Notes: a model not told the origin generated them from the sequence alone. DNA of 64,000 bases from JBASNZ01 sp049657775 (GCA_049657775.1 JBASNZ010000087.1:1-64000); one strand, 5' to 3'. Positions 25,589 to 34,787 are shown, counted from the first letter of the stretch. Made by a program: numbers and translations.

Positions 25589-26277
25589 CCGGCGCGGAAC
25601 TCCTCGGTGATATGTGAACCGTCGCAAAACGGCTTGTTCTGCGAGTGTCCGCAACGGCACAGCGTGACGCGGTTGCGGATCTCGTGAGGCGTTCCGTCAG
25701 CCGAGACGATCTGGATCCCTCCCCGCACCCAGATAGGCCCGCTCACACCCAGGGACGGGTCCTCGATCAACCAGATCGACGGCTCGTACTCGGGTTCGTG
25801 AGGGGCCACTGTGTGCGGGTCGCACGCCACATACCGTCCCGAGGGACACATACCCGCCTCATCCTCGATGAGCGCCAGTACCCCGGGGTCCTCGCTTCGG
25901 TCCACGAGATTCCACAGTCCGCCGGCGCGGTCGCAGAATCGCGCTTCCGCGCAGAGCTTGCGGGCGTCCAGGAGCTTCACGGCCGGACCGGTCGAACAGG
26001 TGGCCACGTCGGCAAACGGCGAGCGTGAAGCCGTTTCAGTGCCGTCGAAACCCGTGATGATGTGCGCACCGTCACAGAAGGGCTTGTCGCTCGACTGACC
26101 ACAACGGCACAGCGCATAGACGTCGTGGGTGGGGATCCGCTCCAGCTCGCGCCAGGCCACCGACTCGCCCTTCGCGTTCGTCACTATCTCGCCTCGGTAC
26201 AACGGCACCGATCCGGACACCATATACGGCCCATCCACCGTAACGACGATCCGCATGCCGGTTGCTCTCTCGTTCAT
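25585..26277 (-). CDS. Two-CDGSH iron-sulfur protein
   Basis: This is a 230-residue protein starting MNERATGMRIV. It has two CDGSH-type [2Fe-2S] sites: CRCGQSSDKPFCDGAH near residue 57 and CRCGHSQNKPFCDGSH near 210. Each gives the 3-Cys/1-His ligand set. Between them lies a Cys-rich region (CSTGP, CAEARFCDRAGG, CPSGRYVAC) like the DUF1271-type additional ferredoxin-like domain found in such proteins. It is soluble and cytoplasmic, and its role is probably redox sensing or electron transfer. Confidence 0.9.
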   Translation of the reverse strand: MNERATGMRIVVTVDGPYMVSGSVPLYRGEIVTNAKGESVAWRELERIPTHDVYALCRCGQSSDKPFCDGAHIITGFDGTETASRSPFADVATCSTGPAVKLLDARKLCAEARFCDRAGGLWNLVDRSEDPGVLALIEDEAGMCPSGRYVACDPHTVAPHEPEYEPSIWLIEDPSLGVSGPIWVRGGIQIVSADGTPHEIRNRVTLCRCGHSQNKPFCDGSHITEEFRAG

Positions 26278-26369
26278 GTTGACCCGCCCCTCGATCGCGA
26301 TGCCGATACCTGGATGATAGTCCTGGTGCGAGCGTCGTGTCGGCGCACGGCCTGAGGTATCCTCCGGGA

Positions 26370-26819
26370 ATGGACTCATACCCGACAGACCGGTATGGCA
26401 ACCCCGCTATCTGCCACGAGTGCGGGGGTCTGTGCTGTGCGCTCTACCTTGCACACGACGAGAACGGCCAGTATATCGGGCACGGGTGGCTTCCGGAGTA
26501 CATCGAGTTGTGGCTCGGGCGCTTCGTTGCGAGCGGCGCGCTGCGAGCCGCGACAGCGTCGTCCGGCAGCGACCTCTCGGCGTGCGTTACGCAGACCGCG
26601 TACGTCGCAGGCGACGCCGGCGTTGAGCCGCTGCACGACCCGCGGCTGAGCCACCTGCCAACATCCGAGGGCGAGGCATACCGGGCAACGCTGCCCGTAT
26701 GGGTGGACGTTCGGAAGTGCCAGTTCTGCCACCCCGAGAGCGGGTGTCTGCTGTCCGCCGAGTATCGGGCGCCGATCTGCCATGAGTACACGTGCGAGCT
26801 CTGGAGGTCCGCCGAATGA
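26370..26819 (+). CDS. Cysteine-rich protein, possible YkgJ-like metal-binding protein
   Basis: This is a 149-residue protein. Two Cys groups are visible, CHECGGLCCALY near the N terminus and CQFCHPESGCLLS...ICHEYTCELW at the C terminus. The CxxCGGLCC form resembles zinc/iron-chelating YkgJ-type proteins. There is no signal peptide. It overlaps the LysE gene by ATGA, so the two are co-translated. The function is not known. Confidence 0.65.
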   Translation: MDSYPTDRYGNPAICHECGGLCCALYLAHDENGQYIGHGWLPEYIELWLGRFVASGALRAATASSGSDLSACVTQTAYVAGDAGVEPLHDPRLSHLPTSEGEAYRATLPVWVDVRKCQFCHPESGCLLSAEYRAPICHEYTCELWRSAE

Positions 26820-27445
26820 GCGCTTCGTTGGCCGCCGCCACGGCCGGGTTCGGGCTCAGCGCGAGCCTCATCATCGCCATCGGTGCGCAGAACGCGTTCG
26901 TGCTGCGCCAGGGGCTGCTCCGGCAGCACGTGCTCGCCGTTGCCGCACTGTGCGCGTTCATCGACGCGGCGCTCATATCGGTGGGGACCGCAGGCTTTGG
27001 CCGCCTTGTGGGCGCGCACCCGGCCGTGACAGCGATCGCCGCATGGGCCGGGGTGGCGTTCCTCGTCGTGTACGGCACCCGCTCGTTCCTGGCTGCGCTG
27101 AAGCCATCCGCGCTCAGGACGGAGGAGACGTCCGCCGCGGGAGCGTCGCTCGGAAGCGTTCTCGCGGCAACGCTGGCGGTCAGCCTGCTCAACCCGCACG
27201 TGTATCTCGACACGATCGTGCTCCTCGGCAGCGTCGCGGCTCAGTATCCGGCGGCGACGCGGGTGTTCTTCGCGCTTGGCGCGATGAGCGCCTCGGGCAT
27301 CTGGTTCTTCTCGCTCGCCTACGGCGCTCGCCTGCTCGCGCCGCTCTTTGCCCGGCCTGTCGCCTGGCGGGTGCTCGATGTCGTCATCGGCGTCGTGATG
27401 TGGTGGGTGGCCGGGTCGCTTGCGTGGGGCCAACTAGCCGCGTAG
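26816..27445 (+). CDS. LysE-family amino-acid exporter
   Basis: This is a 209-residue protein with six hydrophobic helices. The first helix holds GFGLSASLIIAIGAQNAFVLRQGL, the LysE/ArgO signature (GAQNAFVLRQG), and NPHVYLDTIVLLGSV follows in the middle. It should export basic amino acids such as lysine or arginine. The start was chosen at the ATG overlapping the previous stop. Confidence 0.9.
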   Translation: MSASLAAATAGFGLSASLIIAIGAQNAFVLRQGLLRQHVLAVAALCAFIDAALISVGTAGFGRLVGAHPAVTAIAAWAGVAFLVVYGTRSFLAALKPSALRTEETSAAGASLGSVLAATLAVSLLNPHVYLDTIVLLGSVAAQYPAATRVFFALGAMSASGIWFFSLAYGARLLAPLFARPVAWRVLDVVIGVVMWWVAGSLAWGQLAA

Positions 27446-27459
27446 GCTACACTCTCCCC

Positions 27460-27918
27460 ATGAGCACCCTCTTCATCGATGCTGACGCCTGTCCCGTCAC
27501 CCGTGAGGCGATCTCGATCGCGCGCTCTCGTGGGTGGCAGGTCGCGGTCGTCGCCAACAGCACGCAGAACCTGGAGCGCTACGCCAGCCGCAAAGGTGTG
27601 GAGGCGGTGACCGTCTCGGGCGGACGTGACGCCGCCGACTTCGCGATCATCGAGCGTCTCAATGCCGGCGATGTCGTCGTGTCGCAAGACATCGGGCTCG
27701 CCGCGATGGCGCTCGGGCGCGGCGCGAAGGCGCTCAGCCCCCGGGGTCGCGTGTTCTCGCTCGCCACCATCGACGCCGAGATGGAGGTGCGTCACGCGGA
27801 GGCTCGCGAGCGGCGCGCCGGAAGGCGTCACAAGGGTCCGTCGCCGTTTGAGGACGAGGACCGGGAGCACTTCGAGGTCGTGCTCGAACGTACGCTGCGC
27901 GAGGCCTCGGGGGAGTAG
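27460..27918 (+). CDS. YaiI/YqxD (DUF188) family protein
   Basis: This is a 152-residue protein beginning FIDADACPV, the DUF188 signature. SGGRDAADFAI and VVVSQDIGLAAMAL follow, then RRHKGPSPFEDEDREHF near the end. The family has a PIN/NYN-like fold and unknown activity. It is placed 14 bases after the LysE gene and is likely co-transcribed. Confidence 0.92.
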   Translation: MSTLFIDADACPVTREAISIARSRGWQVAVVANSTQNLERYASRKGVEAVTVSGGRDAADFAIIERLNAGDVVVSQDIGLAAMALGRGAKALSPRGRVFSLATIDAEMEVRHAEARERRAGRRHKGPSPFEDEDREHFEVVLERTLREASGE

Positions 27919-28053
27919 CCTGCCAGGCGTTTGTGTCGTTCGCCGGTCGCCCGGTGCACCCACTACCGTTTGTCCGGCGACATTCCCGCGCCGGGGACGC
28001 ATAGTCTGCCGCCTATCCCTCAGACCATTGACGGCGGTATTCCCGGGTGCTTA

Positions 28054-28071
28054 TTGTAACGATTGTTACAA
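28054..28071. promoter_or_regulatory. TetR-type operator candidate before the SDR gene
   Basis: Perfect 7-base inverted repeat TTGTAAC-GATT-GTTACAA, 38 bases upstream of the SDR start. Its size and GTTAC arms are typical of TetR-family sites. No regulator gene adjoins it. Confidence 0.5.
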
Positions 28072-28109
28072 ACTGGACGTCCCTGAGACGTCGGCCGAAA
28101 GGGGCAAGG

Positions 28110-28874
28110 ATGAGACTTGAGGGTAAGGTAGCCGTTATCACCGGTGCTGGCTCCGGGATGGGCCGCTCGATGGCCAACCTGTTCGCAGCAGAAGGCGCGA
28201 AGGTTGTTGCGGCCGAGTGGAATCAGACCACGCTCGACGAGGTTGTCGCCGAAGTGACCGCCGCGGGTGGAACCATCACGGGCGTGCAGGGCGATGTCTC
28301 CAAGCCCGAGGACTGCGCCAAGATCTGTGAGTCCGCGGTCGCGGCGTATGGCACGGTCGACGTTCTATGCAACAACGCAGGCGTGATGGACAACTTCGCC
28401 GGTGCCGCGGACTTCAGCGATGAGCTGCTCGACCGGGTCATGGGCATCAACTCCTTCGGCCCGCTCTACCTGACGCGCGAGGCGCTCAAGGTCATGCTGC
28501 CCAAGGGCGGCGGCTCGATCGTGAACACGGCATCGGCAGCTGGCGAGCACGGTGGCGCCGCGGGTGTGGTGTACACGATGTCGAAGCATGCGGCCGTGGG
28601 ACTTACGAGGAACACGGCGTGGTACTACGCCAAGCAGGGGATCCGCTGCAACGCGATGATCGTCGGCGGCGTGGCGACGAACATCATGGCAAGTGTGGAT
28701 CCCTCCAAGATCAACGCAGAGGGCGCACAATTGGCCGGAGTCTACGGCGGCATCATCCCGGCGTTCTTGCAGCCGATGGACGTTGCCAACCTCGCGCTGT
28801 TCCTGGCCTCCGATGAGTCCAAGATGGTCAACGGCGCGCAGATAGCCGTTGATGGTGGTTGGGGCGCAGCCTAG
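28110..28874 (+). CDS. Short-chain dehydrogenase/reductase
   Basis: This is a 254-residue protein, the usual length of a classical SDR. NAD(P)-binding TGAGSGMG at residues 13-20, NNAGVMD near 88, catalytic Ser in VNTASAAG, and Tyr/Lys in VYTMSKHA. The end VNGAQIAVDGGWGA is standard. The substrate is unknown. The open frame extends 63 bases upstream, but the ATG after aaaggggcaagg is preferred; it follows the palindrome described above. Confidence 0.92.
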   Translation: MRLEGKVAVITGAGSGMGRSMANLFAAEGAKVVAAEWNQTTLDEVVAEVTAAGGTITGVQGDVSKPEDCAKICESAVAAYGTVDVLCNNAGVMDNFAGAADFSDELLDRVMGINSFGPLYLTREALKVMLPKGGGSIVNTASAAGEHGGAAGVVYTMSKHAAVGLTRNTAWYYAKQGIRCNAMIVGGVATNIMASVDPSKINAEGAQLAGVYGGIIPAFLQPMDVANLALFLASDESKMVNGAQIAVDGGWGAA

Positions 28875-28995
28875 CCGTCTGTCGCTTCCCAGCTTCCGTT
28901 CGGGGCGTCGCGATGCCACGCATATTGTGGTCGCGGCGCCACGACGGATGTTCTCCCGCGGCTGGAGCCGCGCCTTGGCCCGGTCGGCGGGCGCC

Positions 28996-29841
28996 TCAGT
29001 ACCGCTTTGGCACGAACGTCTGGGTGTCGATCGGTACGCGGACGTAGCCCTTGCTCGCGGGCTTTCGCGCCGGCAGCTCGAACGGCTTAGGCATGACGTC
29101 CTCGTACGGGATCTGCTGCAGCAGGTGACTGATGCAGTTGAGACGGGCACGCTTCTTGTCGTCGCCGTCCACCACCCACCAGGGTGATTCCTTGCTGTCG
29201 GTGTACTTGAACATCTCGTCCTTGGCACGGGAGAAGTCTTCCCAGCGATCGCGACCTTCGAGGTCGATGGGCGAGAACTTCCAGCACTTGAGCGGGTTGT
29301 CGATGCGCTCCTGGAAGCGACGGTCCTGCTCCTCGTCCGAGACCGAGAACCAATACTTCACTAAGATCACGCCCGAGCGGATGAGCATCCGCTCGAACTC
29401 AGGGCAGTCGCGGAAGAACTCCTGCACCTGTTCCTCGGTGGTCCAACCCATCACGCGCTCGACGACGGCCCGGTTGTACCAGGAGCGGTCAAAGAGCACC
29501 ATCTCGCCGGCTGCGGGAAGTTGCGACGCGTAGCGCTGGAAGTACCACTGGGAGGTCTCGCGTTCGGTGGGAGTGGGAAGAGCGACGACCCGACAGACGC
29601 GGGGGTTGAGCGCCTCTGTCACGCGCTTGATGGCGCCGCCCTTGCCGGCGGCGTCGCGCCCCTCGAAGATAACGACGACCCGCAGTCCCTCGTGCTTGAC
29701 CCATTCCTGCAGCTTCACCAGTTCGATCTGCAGCTTCTCAAGTTCCTGCTCGTAGAAGGCCCGGTCGAGCTTGCCCGACTTACCGTTGCTGCTGACGAGT
29801 TCTTCGGTCCGATTCTTCGGCTTCTTCTCGTCCTTCGACAT
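28996..29841 (-). CDS. ppk2: Polyphosphate kinase 2 family protein
   Basis: This is a 281-residue protein. Walker A is FEGRDAAGKGGAIKR near residue 60, followed by RVVALPTPTERETSQWYFQRY, lid FDRSWYNRAVVERVMGW, and SDEEQDRRFQERIDNPLKCWKFSP. These are the hallmarks of one-domain PPK2 enzymes, which transfer phosphate between polyphosphate and nucleoside di- or monophosphates. The ribosome site ggagg is 8 bases before the ATG. The class (nucleotide preference) cannot be settled by eye. Confidence 0.93.
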   Translation of the reverse strand: MSKDEKKPKNRTEELVSSNGKSGKLDRAFYEQELEKLQIELVKLQEWVKHEGLRVVVIFEGRDAAGKGGAIKRVTEALNPRVCRVVALPTPTERETSQWYFQRYASQLPAAGEMVLFDRSWYNRAVVERVMGWTTEEQVQEFFRDCPEFERMLIRSGVILVKYWFSVSDEEQDRRFQERIDNPLKCWKFSPIDLEGRDRWEDFSRAKDEMFKYTDSKESPWWVVDGDDKKRARLNCISHLLQQIPYEDVMPKPFELPARKPASKGYVRVPIDTQTFVPKRY

Positions 29842-30036
29842 CGCGGCAGCCTCCGGGGTCGCGTGGGATGCGGGTGTCTACCCCGCCCACGCAACGATAC
29901 CGCCGGTGTGGTGCGGTGCCAAGCGAACGGACTGCGTTCGGGGCGCCCGTTCGGGGTGAGGCTTGCACGTCACGCGTCCGGTAGACTGGCGCACACGCGG
30001 GCAGGGGCCGCGCGGGTGACGACAAGAGCGAACGAG

Positions 30037-30605
30037 ATGGCCGAGGGCGGCCGCATCGGCGAGAAGATCCGCACGCTTCGCGAATCACTCAGCCTGTCTG
30101 TCGAAGAACTTGCAGAGCGCAGCGGCACGGATGCCGTGCGCATCGAGCAGCTGGAAAGCGGTGATTACGCCCCTTCGCTCTCGCCCCTCATCAAGCTCAC
30201 GCGCGCCCTGGGTGTTCGGGCTCGGGACGCTGCTTGACGACGACACCGAGGTCGGCCCTGCCGTGACCTGGTCGGCGCACGCGACCCCGGTGAACCGCCT
30301 CAAGAGCCTTGAGACCGTGAGCGACGCCGGCGTGCTCGACTTCTTCTCACTCGCCGCCGGCAAGACGTCGCGTCACATGGAACCGTTCGTGATCGACGTC
30401 GCTCCATCCTCGGCCGAGGCGCACGCTCTCTCGCAGCACGAGGGTGAGGAGTCGATCTACGTGCTCGAGGCGGCATCGAGGTCGAGTACGGCAAGGACAA
30501 GCACGTGCTCCGTGCCGGCGACAGTATCTAGTACGACTCGACCGTCCCGCATGAGGTTCGTGCCTCCGGTGACGCGCCGGCCCGGATCCTCGCCGTCGTC
30601 TACAA
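30037..30605 (+). pseudogene. Broken XRE-cupin transcriptional regulator
   Basis: Three frames must be joined. Frame 1 (from ATG 30037) gives an XRE helix-turn-helix (GEKIRTLRESLSLSVEELAE...). Near 30220 the sequence moves to a second frame (GTLLDDDTEVGPAVTWSAHA...HEGEESIYVLEA). Near 30470 it moves to a third (GIEVEYGKDKHVLRAGDSI), where TAG replaces a Tyr codon before YDSTVPHEVRA and ARILAVVYN. Two frameshifts and a nonsense codon in one gene show it is dead. The intact family has HTH plus cupin and often sits beside AMP-forming ligases, as here. Confidence 0.85.
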
Positions 30606-30906
30606 CATCATGAAGGGCTACTACAACATGCCCGAGGCGACCGCTGCCGCTATCGATAACGACGGCTGGCTGCACTCGGGCGACGTCCAGGAGTTCTCGC
30701 GCGCCCGCATGGCGCGCTACAAGGCTCCCAGATACGTGTTCTTCGTGGACGAGTACCCGCAGACAGCGTCCGGCAAGATCCAGAAGTACGAACTTCGGGA
30801 TATGGCCAAGGAGCAGCTCGGAATCGATATTGGCGTGTTCGCCGGGGAGGCCGGCGAGGGTGGCGACCCGAACGCAACAGACAGCGACTGCGCGGTGCGC
30901 GGATAG
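30606..30906 (+). pseudogene. Internally deleted acyl-CoA ligase (AMP-forming) remnant
   Basis: The frame reads IMKGYYNMPEATAAAIDNDG-WLHSGDV, the A8 region of AMP-binding ligases, then jumps to RARMARYKAPRYVFFVDEYP and TASGKIQKYELRD, the extreme C-terminal Lys-containing A10 motif. About 80 residues between are missing, and everything before MKGYYNMPEAT is missing too. It is fused directly to the cupin remnant, so one deletion removed the gene junction. Confidence 0.8.
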
Positions 30907-31069
30907 GCTAAGTAGCGCGGCACGTGGCCGTAACCCCGACCCTAACGGTTTCTCGCCATACCCCCGGGGGTTTCACTCCATGCCCACGTCACGCGCGCTG
31001 CTTCTTCACATCTGCTGCGCACCCTCTAACTGAAGAGGGTGTGCGGGCGGACGTGGAGAGCGTGGGACA

Positions 31070-32254
31070 GTGGGAATCTTCGGGATATTCCTTTCGGCTA
31101 TAGAGAGTCTGCGGGGCAACGGCCTCCGGTCCCTCCTGATGGCGCTCGGCGTCATCATCGGCGCGGCAACCATCGTGACCGTGGTCGCTGTGGGCATTGG
31201 TGCGCGCGACGCGATCGATGCGCAGTACTCCAACATGAGCGTCACGACGATCTTCGTTAACTCCGGACCCGCATCCAACTCACAGCTTGACGCCGGGGAT
31301 GCCGAGGCCCTAAAGGCGATTCCCTCGGTTGCTGTTGTGGCGCCGCAGGTGACCGGCCGGCTGGCCATCGCCAATGGCGAGGTGTCGTCGCAGACGATGG
31401 TCGTGGGCACCACGACCGACTACAAAGACCTGGCCGCCCTCTCCTTTGCGTACGGCGGCTTCTTCACCGACAGTGATGTCGAACGTCGGGAACGCGTGGT
31501 CGTGCTGGGCCCCACCGCCGCCGAGGAGCTGTTCGGCAAGGGCGCCGACCCTGTGGGTGAGAGCGTTCGGATCGCCGGGCGCACGCTCACCGTCGTGGGA
31601 GTGACCGAGGTCAAGGGCGGCGCCATCGGGCCGATCACGCTTGATGACAGCGTGTTCGTGCCGACCACCACTGCCGAGAGGGCCCTGCTGGGCGCCGAGG
31701 GCAAAGTCAGCCTTAACGTGCAGGCGGACTCCATCGACTCGGTCGGGACCACGATGGAGCAGGTGGCCGCGACGCTTCGGGACGAGCACGGTCTGCGCTC
31801 CGACCAGCCCGACGACTTCACCGTGAAGGACATGGGGTCCAAGCTCGTGAGCGCACAGGATTCCAACCGGACGATGACCCTTCTGCTGTCCGCGGTCGCG
31901 GTGATCGTACTGATCGTCGGTGGCATCGGCATCATGAACATCATGTACGTCTCGGTAACCGAGCGTACCCGTGAGATCGGTGTGCGACGGGCGATCGGCG
32001 CGACCCGATCGAGCGTGCTCACGCAGTTCCTTCTCGAAGCTGTCGTGCTCAGCGTCGCCGGCGGACTGGTGGGCGTGGTGTTCGGCTTTGCCGCTCTGCC
32101 GGCCCTCGAGGCCGCGGGCATCGCGGCGACCCCCTCTGCAACAGGCGTCGTTATCGCCTTTGGGTTCTCGCTCCTTACCGGCGTCGTGTTCGGTTTTGCG
32201 CCGGCGCGGCAAGCCGCACGTCTCGATCCGATCGACGCACTTCGCCATGAGTAG
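31070..32254 (+). CDS. MacB-type ABC transporter permease
   Basis: This is a 394-residue protein with a GTG start. The N-terminal helix (LRSLLMALGVIIGAATIVTVVAVG) leads to an extracytoplasmic domain of about 230 residues and three C-terminal helices. ERTREIGVRRAIGATRSSVL lies between the last groups and DPIDALRHE at the end. This is the MacB/YknZ pattern. It is the first gene of a four-gene efflux operon with an accessory protein, an adaptor and an ATPase. A 10-base palindrome (CCCCCGGGGG) lies about 100 bases upstream. Confidence 0.92.
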   Translation: MGIFGIFLSAIESLRGNGLRSLLMALGVIIGAATIVTVVAVGIGARDAIDAQYSNMSVTTIFVNSGPASNSQLDAGDAEALKAIPSVAVVAPQVTGRLAIANGEVSSQTMVVGTTTDYKDLAALSFAYGGFFTDSDVERRERVVVLGPTAAEELFGKGADPVGESVRIAGRTLTVVGVTEVKGGAIGPITLDDSVFVPTTTAERALLGAEGKVSLNVQADSIDSVGTTMEQVAATLRDEHGLRSDQPDDFTVKDMGSKLVSAQDSNRTMTLLLSAVAVIVLIVGGIGIMNIMYVSVTERTREIGVRRAIGATRSSVLTQFLLEAVVLSVAGGLVGVVFGFAALPALEAAGIAATPSATGVVIAFGFSLLTGVVFGFAPARQAARLDPIDALRHE

Positions 32255-32304
32255 GACAGGGGACCGGCGCTCGCGCCGTTCCGGACAAACGAAAAGGTGA
32301 CGTT

Positions 32305-32835
32305 ATGAAGAAAGGCACGTTGGTACTGATTGCGGCAGTCATCGCCCTTGGGGTTGCGGCCTACTTTGGAGTGGGCTACCTGGTCTCGCCGGGCGACTCG
32401 GCAGTCGCTGGCGCAGCGGGCAACGGGACGGGCGCTACCGCCGATCCGAACCAGCCGGACCGCACTGCCGAGGTCAAGGGGACCGTGGTCTCGGTCGACG
32501 GCACGGTCGTCGTGATCGACAGGCTGATCGTCGACCCGAGCGAGGAGCTCAGCGACGAAGAGAAGGCCGCCAAGAAGGCCGAGCGCGCGAGCATGTCGAT
32601 GGAGGAGCGCCAGGCGCTCAAAGCCGCCGAACAGGCCGATGTCCCTGTGGAGCGTGTGTCTGTAGAGGTCCCCGTGGGCGTTCGAATCGTGAAGATGATC
32701 CTCGAGGGCGATACCTCTGTAGCCCAGGCAGCCTCGCTCGGCGACCTCAAGGCGGGTGCGAACGTGACGATCTGGACCGATGGTCCGACCGACGGCGGCA
32801 CCGCCGAGTACGTGAAGATCCAGTCCGGCAACTAG
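32305..32835 (+). CDS. Anchored accessory protein of the efflux operon
   Basis: This is a 176-residue protein. An N-terminal helix (residues 4-27) anchors an extracytoplasmic domain. It starts with a Gly/Ala/Pro linker, then TAEVKGTVVSVDGTVVVIDRLIV (beta hairpin, OB-like), a highly charged helix (SDEEKAAKKAERASMSMEER) and a second beta part (DLKAGANVTIWTDG). It lies between permease and adaptor genes on the same strand. No family was recognised; it is presumed to belong to the transporter. Confidence 0.7.
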   Translation: MKKGTLVLIAAVIALGVAAYFGVGYLVSPGDSAVAGAAGNGTGATADPNQPDRTAEVKGTVVSVDGTVVVIDRLIVDPSEELSDEEKAAKKAERASMSMEERQALKAAEQADVPVERVSVEVPVGVRIVKMILEGDTSVAQAASLGDLKAGANVTIWTDGPTDGGTAEYVKIQSGN

Positions 32836-32883
32836 GGTTCCGGCGATCCCAAGCGTTCAAGCGACGCGGTGGAAGTGGTGGAG

Positions 32884-34119
32884 ATGAAGCAGAAAGCAAA
32901 CAAGACGCGGGCGGCGGTGATCGTGGCGGTGGCGCTCGTTGCCATCATCGGCGGTTCGACCGTCGGATACCTTCGCGCCGCGGCCGCACCCGACGAAGCG
33001 GCGACCCCGACCGCCACGGTCGCGCTGGGGACGATCCAGTCCTCCGTACCGGCTGATGGCCGGGTCGCCGCCGAGGAGTGGGAGTTGGCGTTTGGCACCA
33101 GTGGCGCGGTCGAGACCGTGCTGGTGAGTGTGGGAGCGACCGTGACGGCCGGCGACCTGCTTGCCACGCTCGATGACACCAAGGCACTCGCTCAGGTGGC
33201 ACAGGCTCAAGGCGCCCTCGACGCGGCTCGCGCCCGACTCGCAGGGCTGTATGCACAGCCCCGGGCGCAGGACGTGGCGGCGAAACAGACGCTCGTTGAT
33301 GCGGCTGAGTCAGGACTGGCGAGTGCACAAGAGGCCTACAGTCTGCTCGTTGCGGAGTCGCTCGACTCCACGGTCTCGGCGCTGGAATTGCAGGCCAAGA
33401 AGGCCGCCGTCTCCTCGGCCGCGTCTCAGCTGTCCGTGGCCCAGGCGAACCTGTCGGTAGCCAAGGTCCCTGCGGCGAGAGCCGAGATCGACGCTGCCCA
33501 GGCTGCCGTCGAGCAGGCTGAGGGCGGTCTCGCGGCGGCCTCGGCCGGACTGGACGATCTGAAGCTGACGGCACCCGCGAATGGCGTGGTATTGGCCGTG
33601 AACGTTCAGCCGGGTGTGACGCTTCCGACAGGGACGGGATCCGCACCCGCGCTGCTCATCGCCGACCTGGACGGCGTGTACGTGGAGGGCGCGCTCGACG
33701 AGGCGGACCTGGGTGACGTGTCCGTTGGCATGCCGGTCGAGGTTCTCGTGGACGCTCTCGACGGTCAGATCATCGAGGGCACGGTCGTCGCCGTGTCGAG
33801 CGTCGCCGAAGTCGACGGCAACGGTCTGGCGACGTTCCCGATCCGGGTGGAACTGCCCGATGCCGCGGGGCTGGGCGTTGGGATGTCGGTGCGGCTGCAA
33901 GTCGTCACCGAACGTGTCTCCGACGTGCTGGTGATCCCGACGTCGGCGGTCCGTAGGGTCGATGGCGCATCCGTGGTCGACGTGCTTTCTGACGACGGTG
34001 CCCTTGTTGCGACCACGATCGAGCTTGGCGAGACGGACGGCACGATGGTCGAGGCAAAGGGCGGACTGACCGAAGGGGACAAGGTAGCCCTGCCCACGGC
34101 AGCGTCGGTGTCGCCATGA
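32884..34119 (+). CDS. Efflux periplasmic adaptor (HlyD/MacA-like)
   Basis: This is a 411-residue protein. A membrane anchor (residues 10-27) leads to a biotinyl-lipoyl half (ETVLVSVGATVTAGDLLATLDD), a long Ala/Gln-rich coiled coil (about residues 105-215), the second lipoyl half (LTAPANGVVLAVNVQPGVTL) and a beta-barrel domain. This is the MacA/RND membrane fusion layout. In a monoderm it would link the permease to the wall or act as an extracellular chaperone. The start is taken at ATG 32884; in-frame GTG codons just upstream are alternatives. It overlaps the ATPase gene by ATGA. Confidence 0.9.
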   Translation: MKQKANKTRAAVIVAVALVAIIGGSTVGYLRAAAAPDEAATPTATVALGTIQSSVPADGRVAAEEWELAFGTSGAVETVLVSVGATVTAGDLLATLDDTKALAQVAQAQGALDAARARLAGLYAQPRAQDVAAKQTLVDAAESGLASAQEAYSLLVAESLDSTVSALELQAKKAAVSSAASQLSVAQANLSVAKVPAARAEIDAAQAAVEQAEGGLAAASAGLDDLKLTAPANGVVLAVNVQPGVTLPTGTGSAPALLIADLDGVYVEGALDEADLGDVSVGMPVEVLVDALDGQIIEGTVVAVSSVAEVDGNGLATFPIRVELPDAAGLGVGMSVRLQVVTERVSDVLVIPTSAVRRVDGASVVDVLSDDGALVATTIELGETDGTMVEAKGGLTEGDKVALPTAASVSP

Positions 34120-34787
34120 GTGAGGCAGTGATCACCCTCACGGATATCACCAAGGACTACACGCTCGCGGACATGGAGATCCCCGTGCTTCGCGGGATCG
34201 ACCTCGAGGTTCGTCGCGGCGAACACGTCGCGCTTATGGGCCCGTCCGGGTCGGGCAAGTCCACGCTGATGAACCTTATCGGCCTGCTTGATGAGCCGAC
34301 GTCCGGGCGCTATCTGCTCAACGACATCGACGCCTCGGAGTTGGGCGATCCAGCGCGAGCGCGCCTGCGGAACGAGGCGATCGGCTTCATCTTCCAGACC
34401 TTCAACCTGCTGCCCAACATGGACGCACTGGCCAACGTGGCGCTCCCGCTCAGGTACGCCGGCGTGCGCGATGCCCGACAGCGCGCGGGGGAGCTTCTGG
34501 AGCGTGTGGGGATGTCCGACCGCCTCGATCACCGCCCGTCGCAGCTCTCCGGCGGTCAGCGTCAACGCGTCGCGATCGCCCGGGCGCTCGTCAACGATCC
34601 CGCGCTCATCCTGGCGGATGAACCCACGGGCAACCTCGACTCGCATACCGGCGCGGAAGTCCTGGATCTGCTCGATGAGCTGCACGACCAGGGTCGCACG
34701 ATCGTCGTGGTCACCCATGACGAGCACGTCGCAGCGCGCGCCGACCGCACGATCAGGCTGTTCGACGGCGTGGTGATACCTGCGTAG
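34116..34787 (+). CDS. LolD/MacB-type ABC transporter ATPase
   Basis: This is a 223-residue protein. Walker A GPSGSGKST, Q-loop FQTFNLLP, signature LSGGQRQRVAIARAL, Walker B LILADEPTGNLD, switch VTHDEHVA. It supplies energy for the permease encoded three genes upstream and is translationally coupled to the adaptor. The order permease-accessory-adaptor-ATPase differs from the common adaptor-ATPase-permease order. Confidence 0.95.
   Translation: MSEAVITLTDITKDYTLADMEIPVLRGIDLEVRRGEHVALMGPSGSGKSTLMNLIGLLDEPTSGRYLLNDIDASELGDPARARLRNEAIGFIFQTFNLLPNMDALANVALPLRYAGVRDARQRAGELLERVGMSDRLDHRPSQLSGGQRQRVAIARALVNDPALILADEPTGNLDSHTGAEVLDLLDELHDQGRTIVVVTHDEHVAARADRTIRLFDGVVIPA

Noticed and set aside
26444..27433. 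A 329-codon minus-strand open frame
   Set aside because: It covers the Cys-rich and LysE genes in antisense and has Arg/His-rich composition typical of GC-rich shadows.
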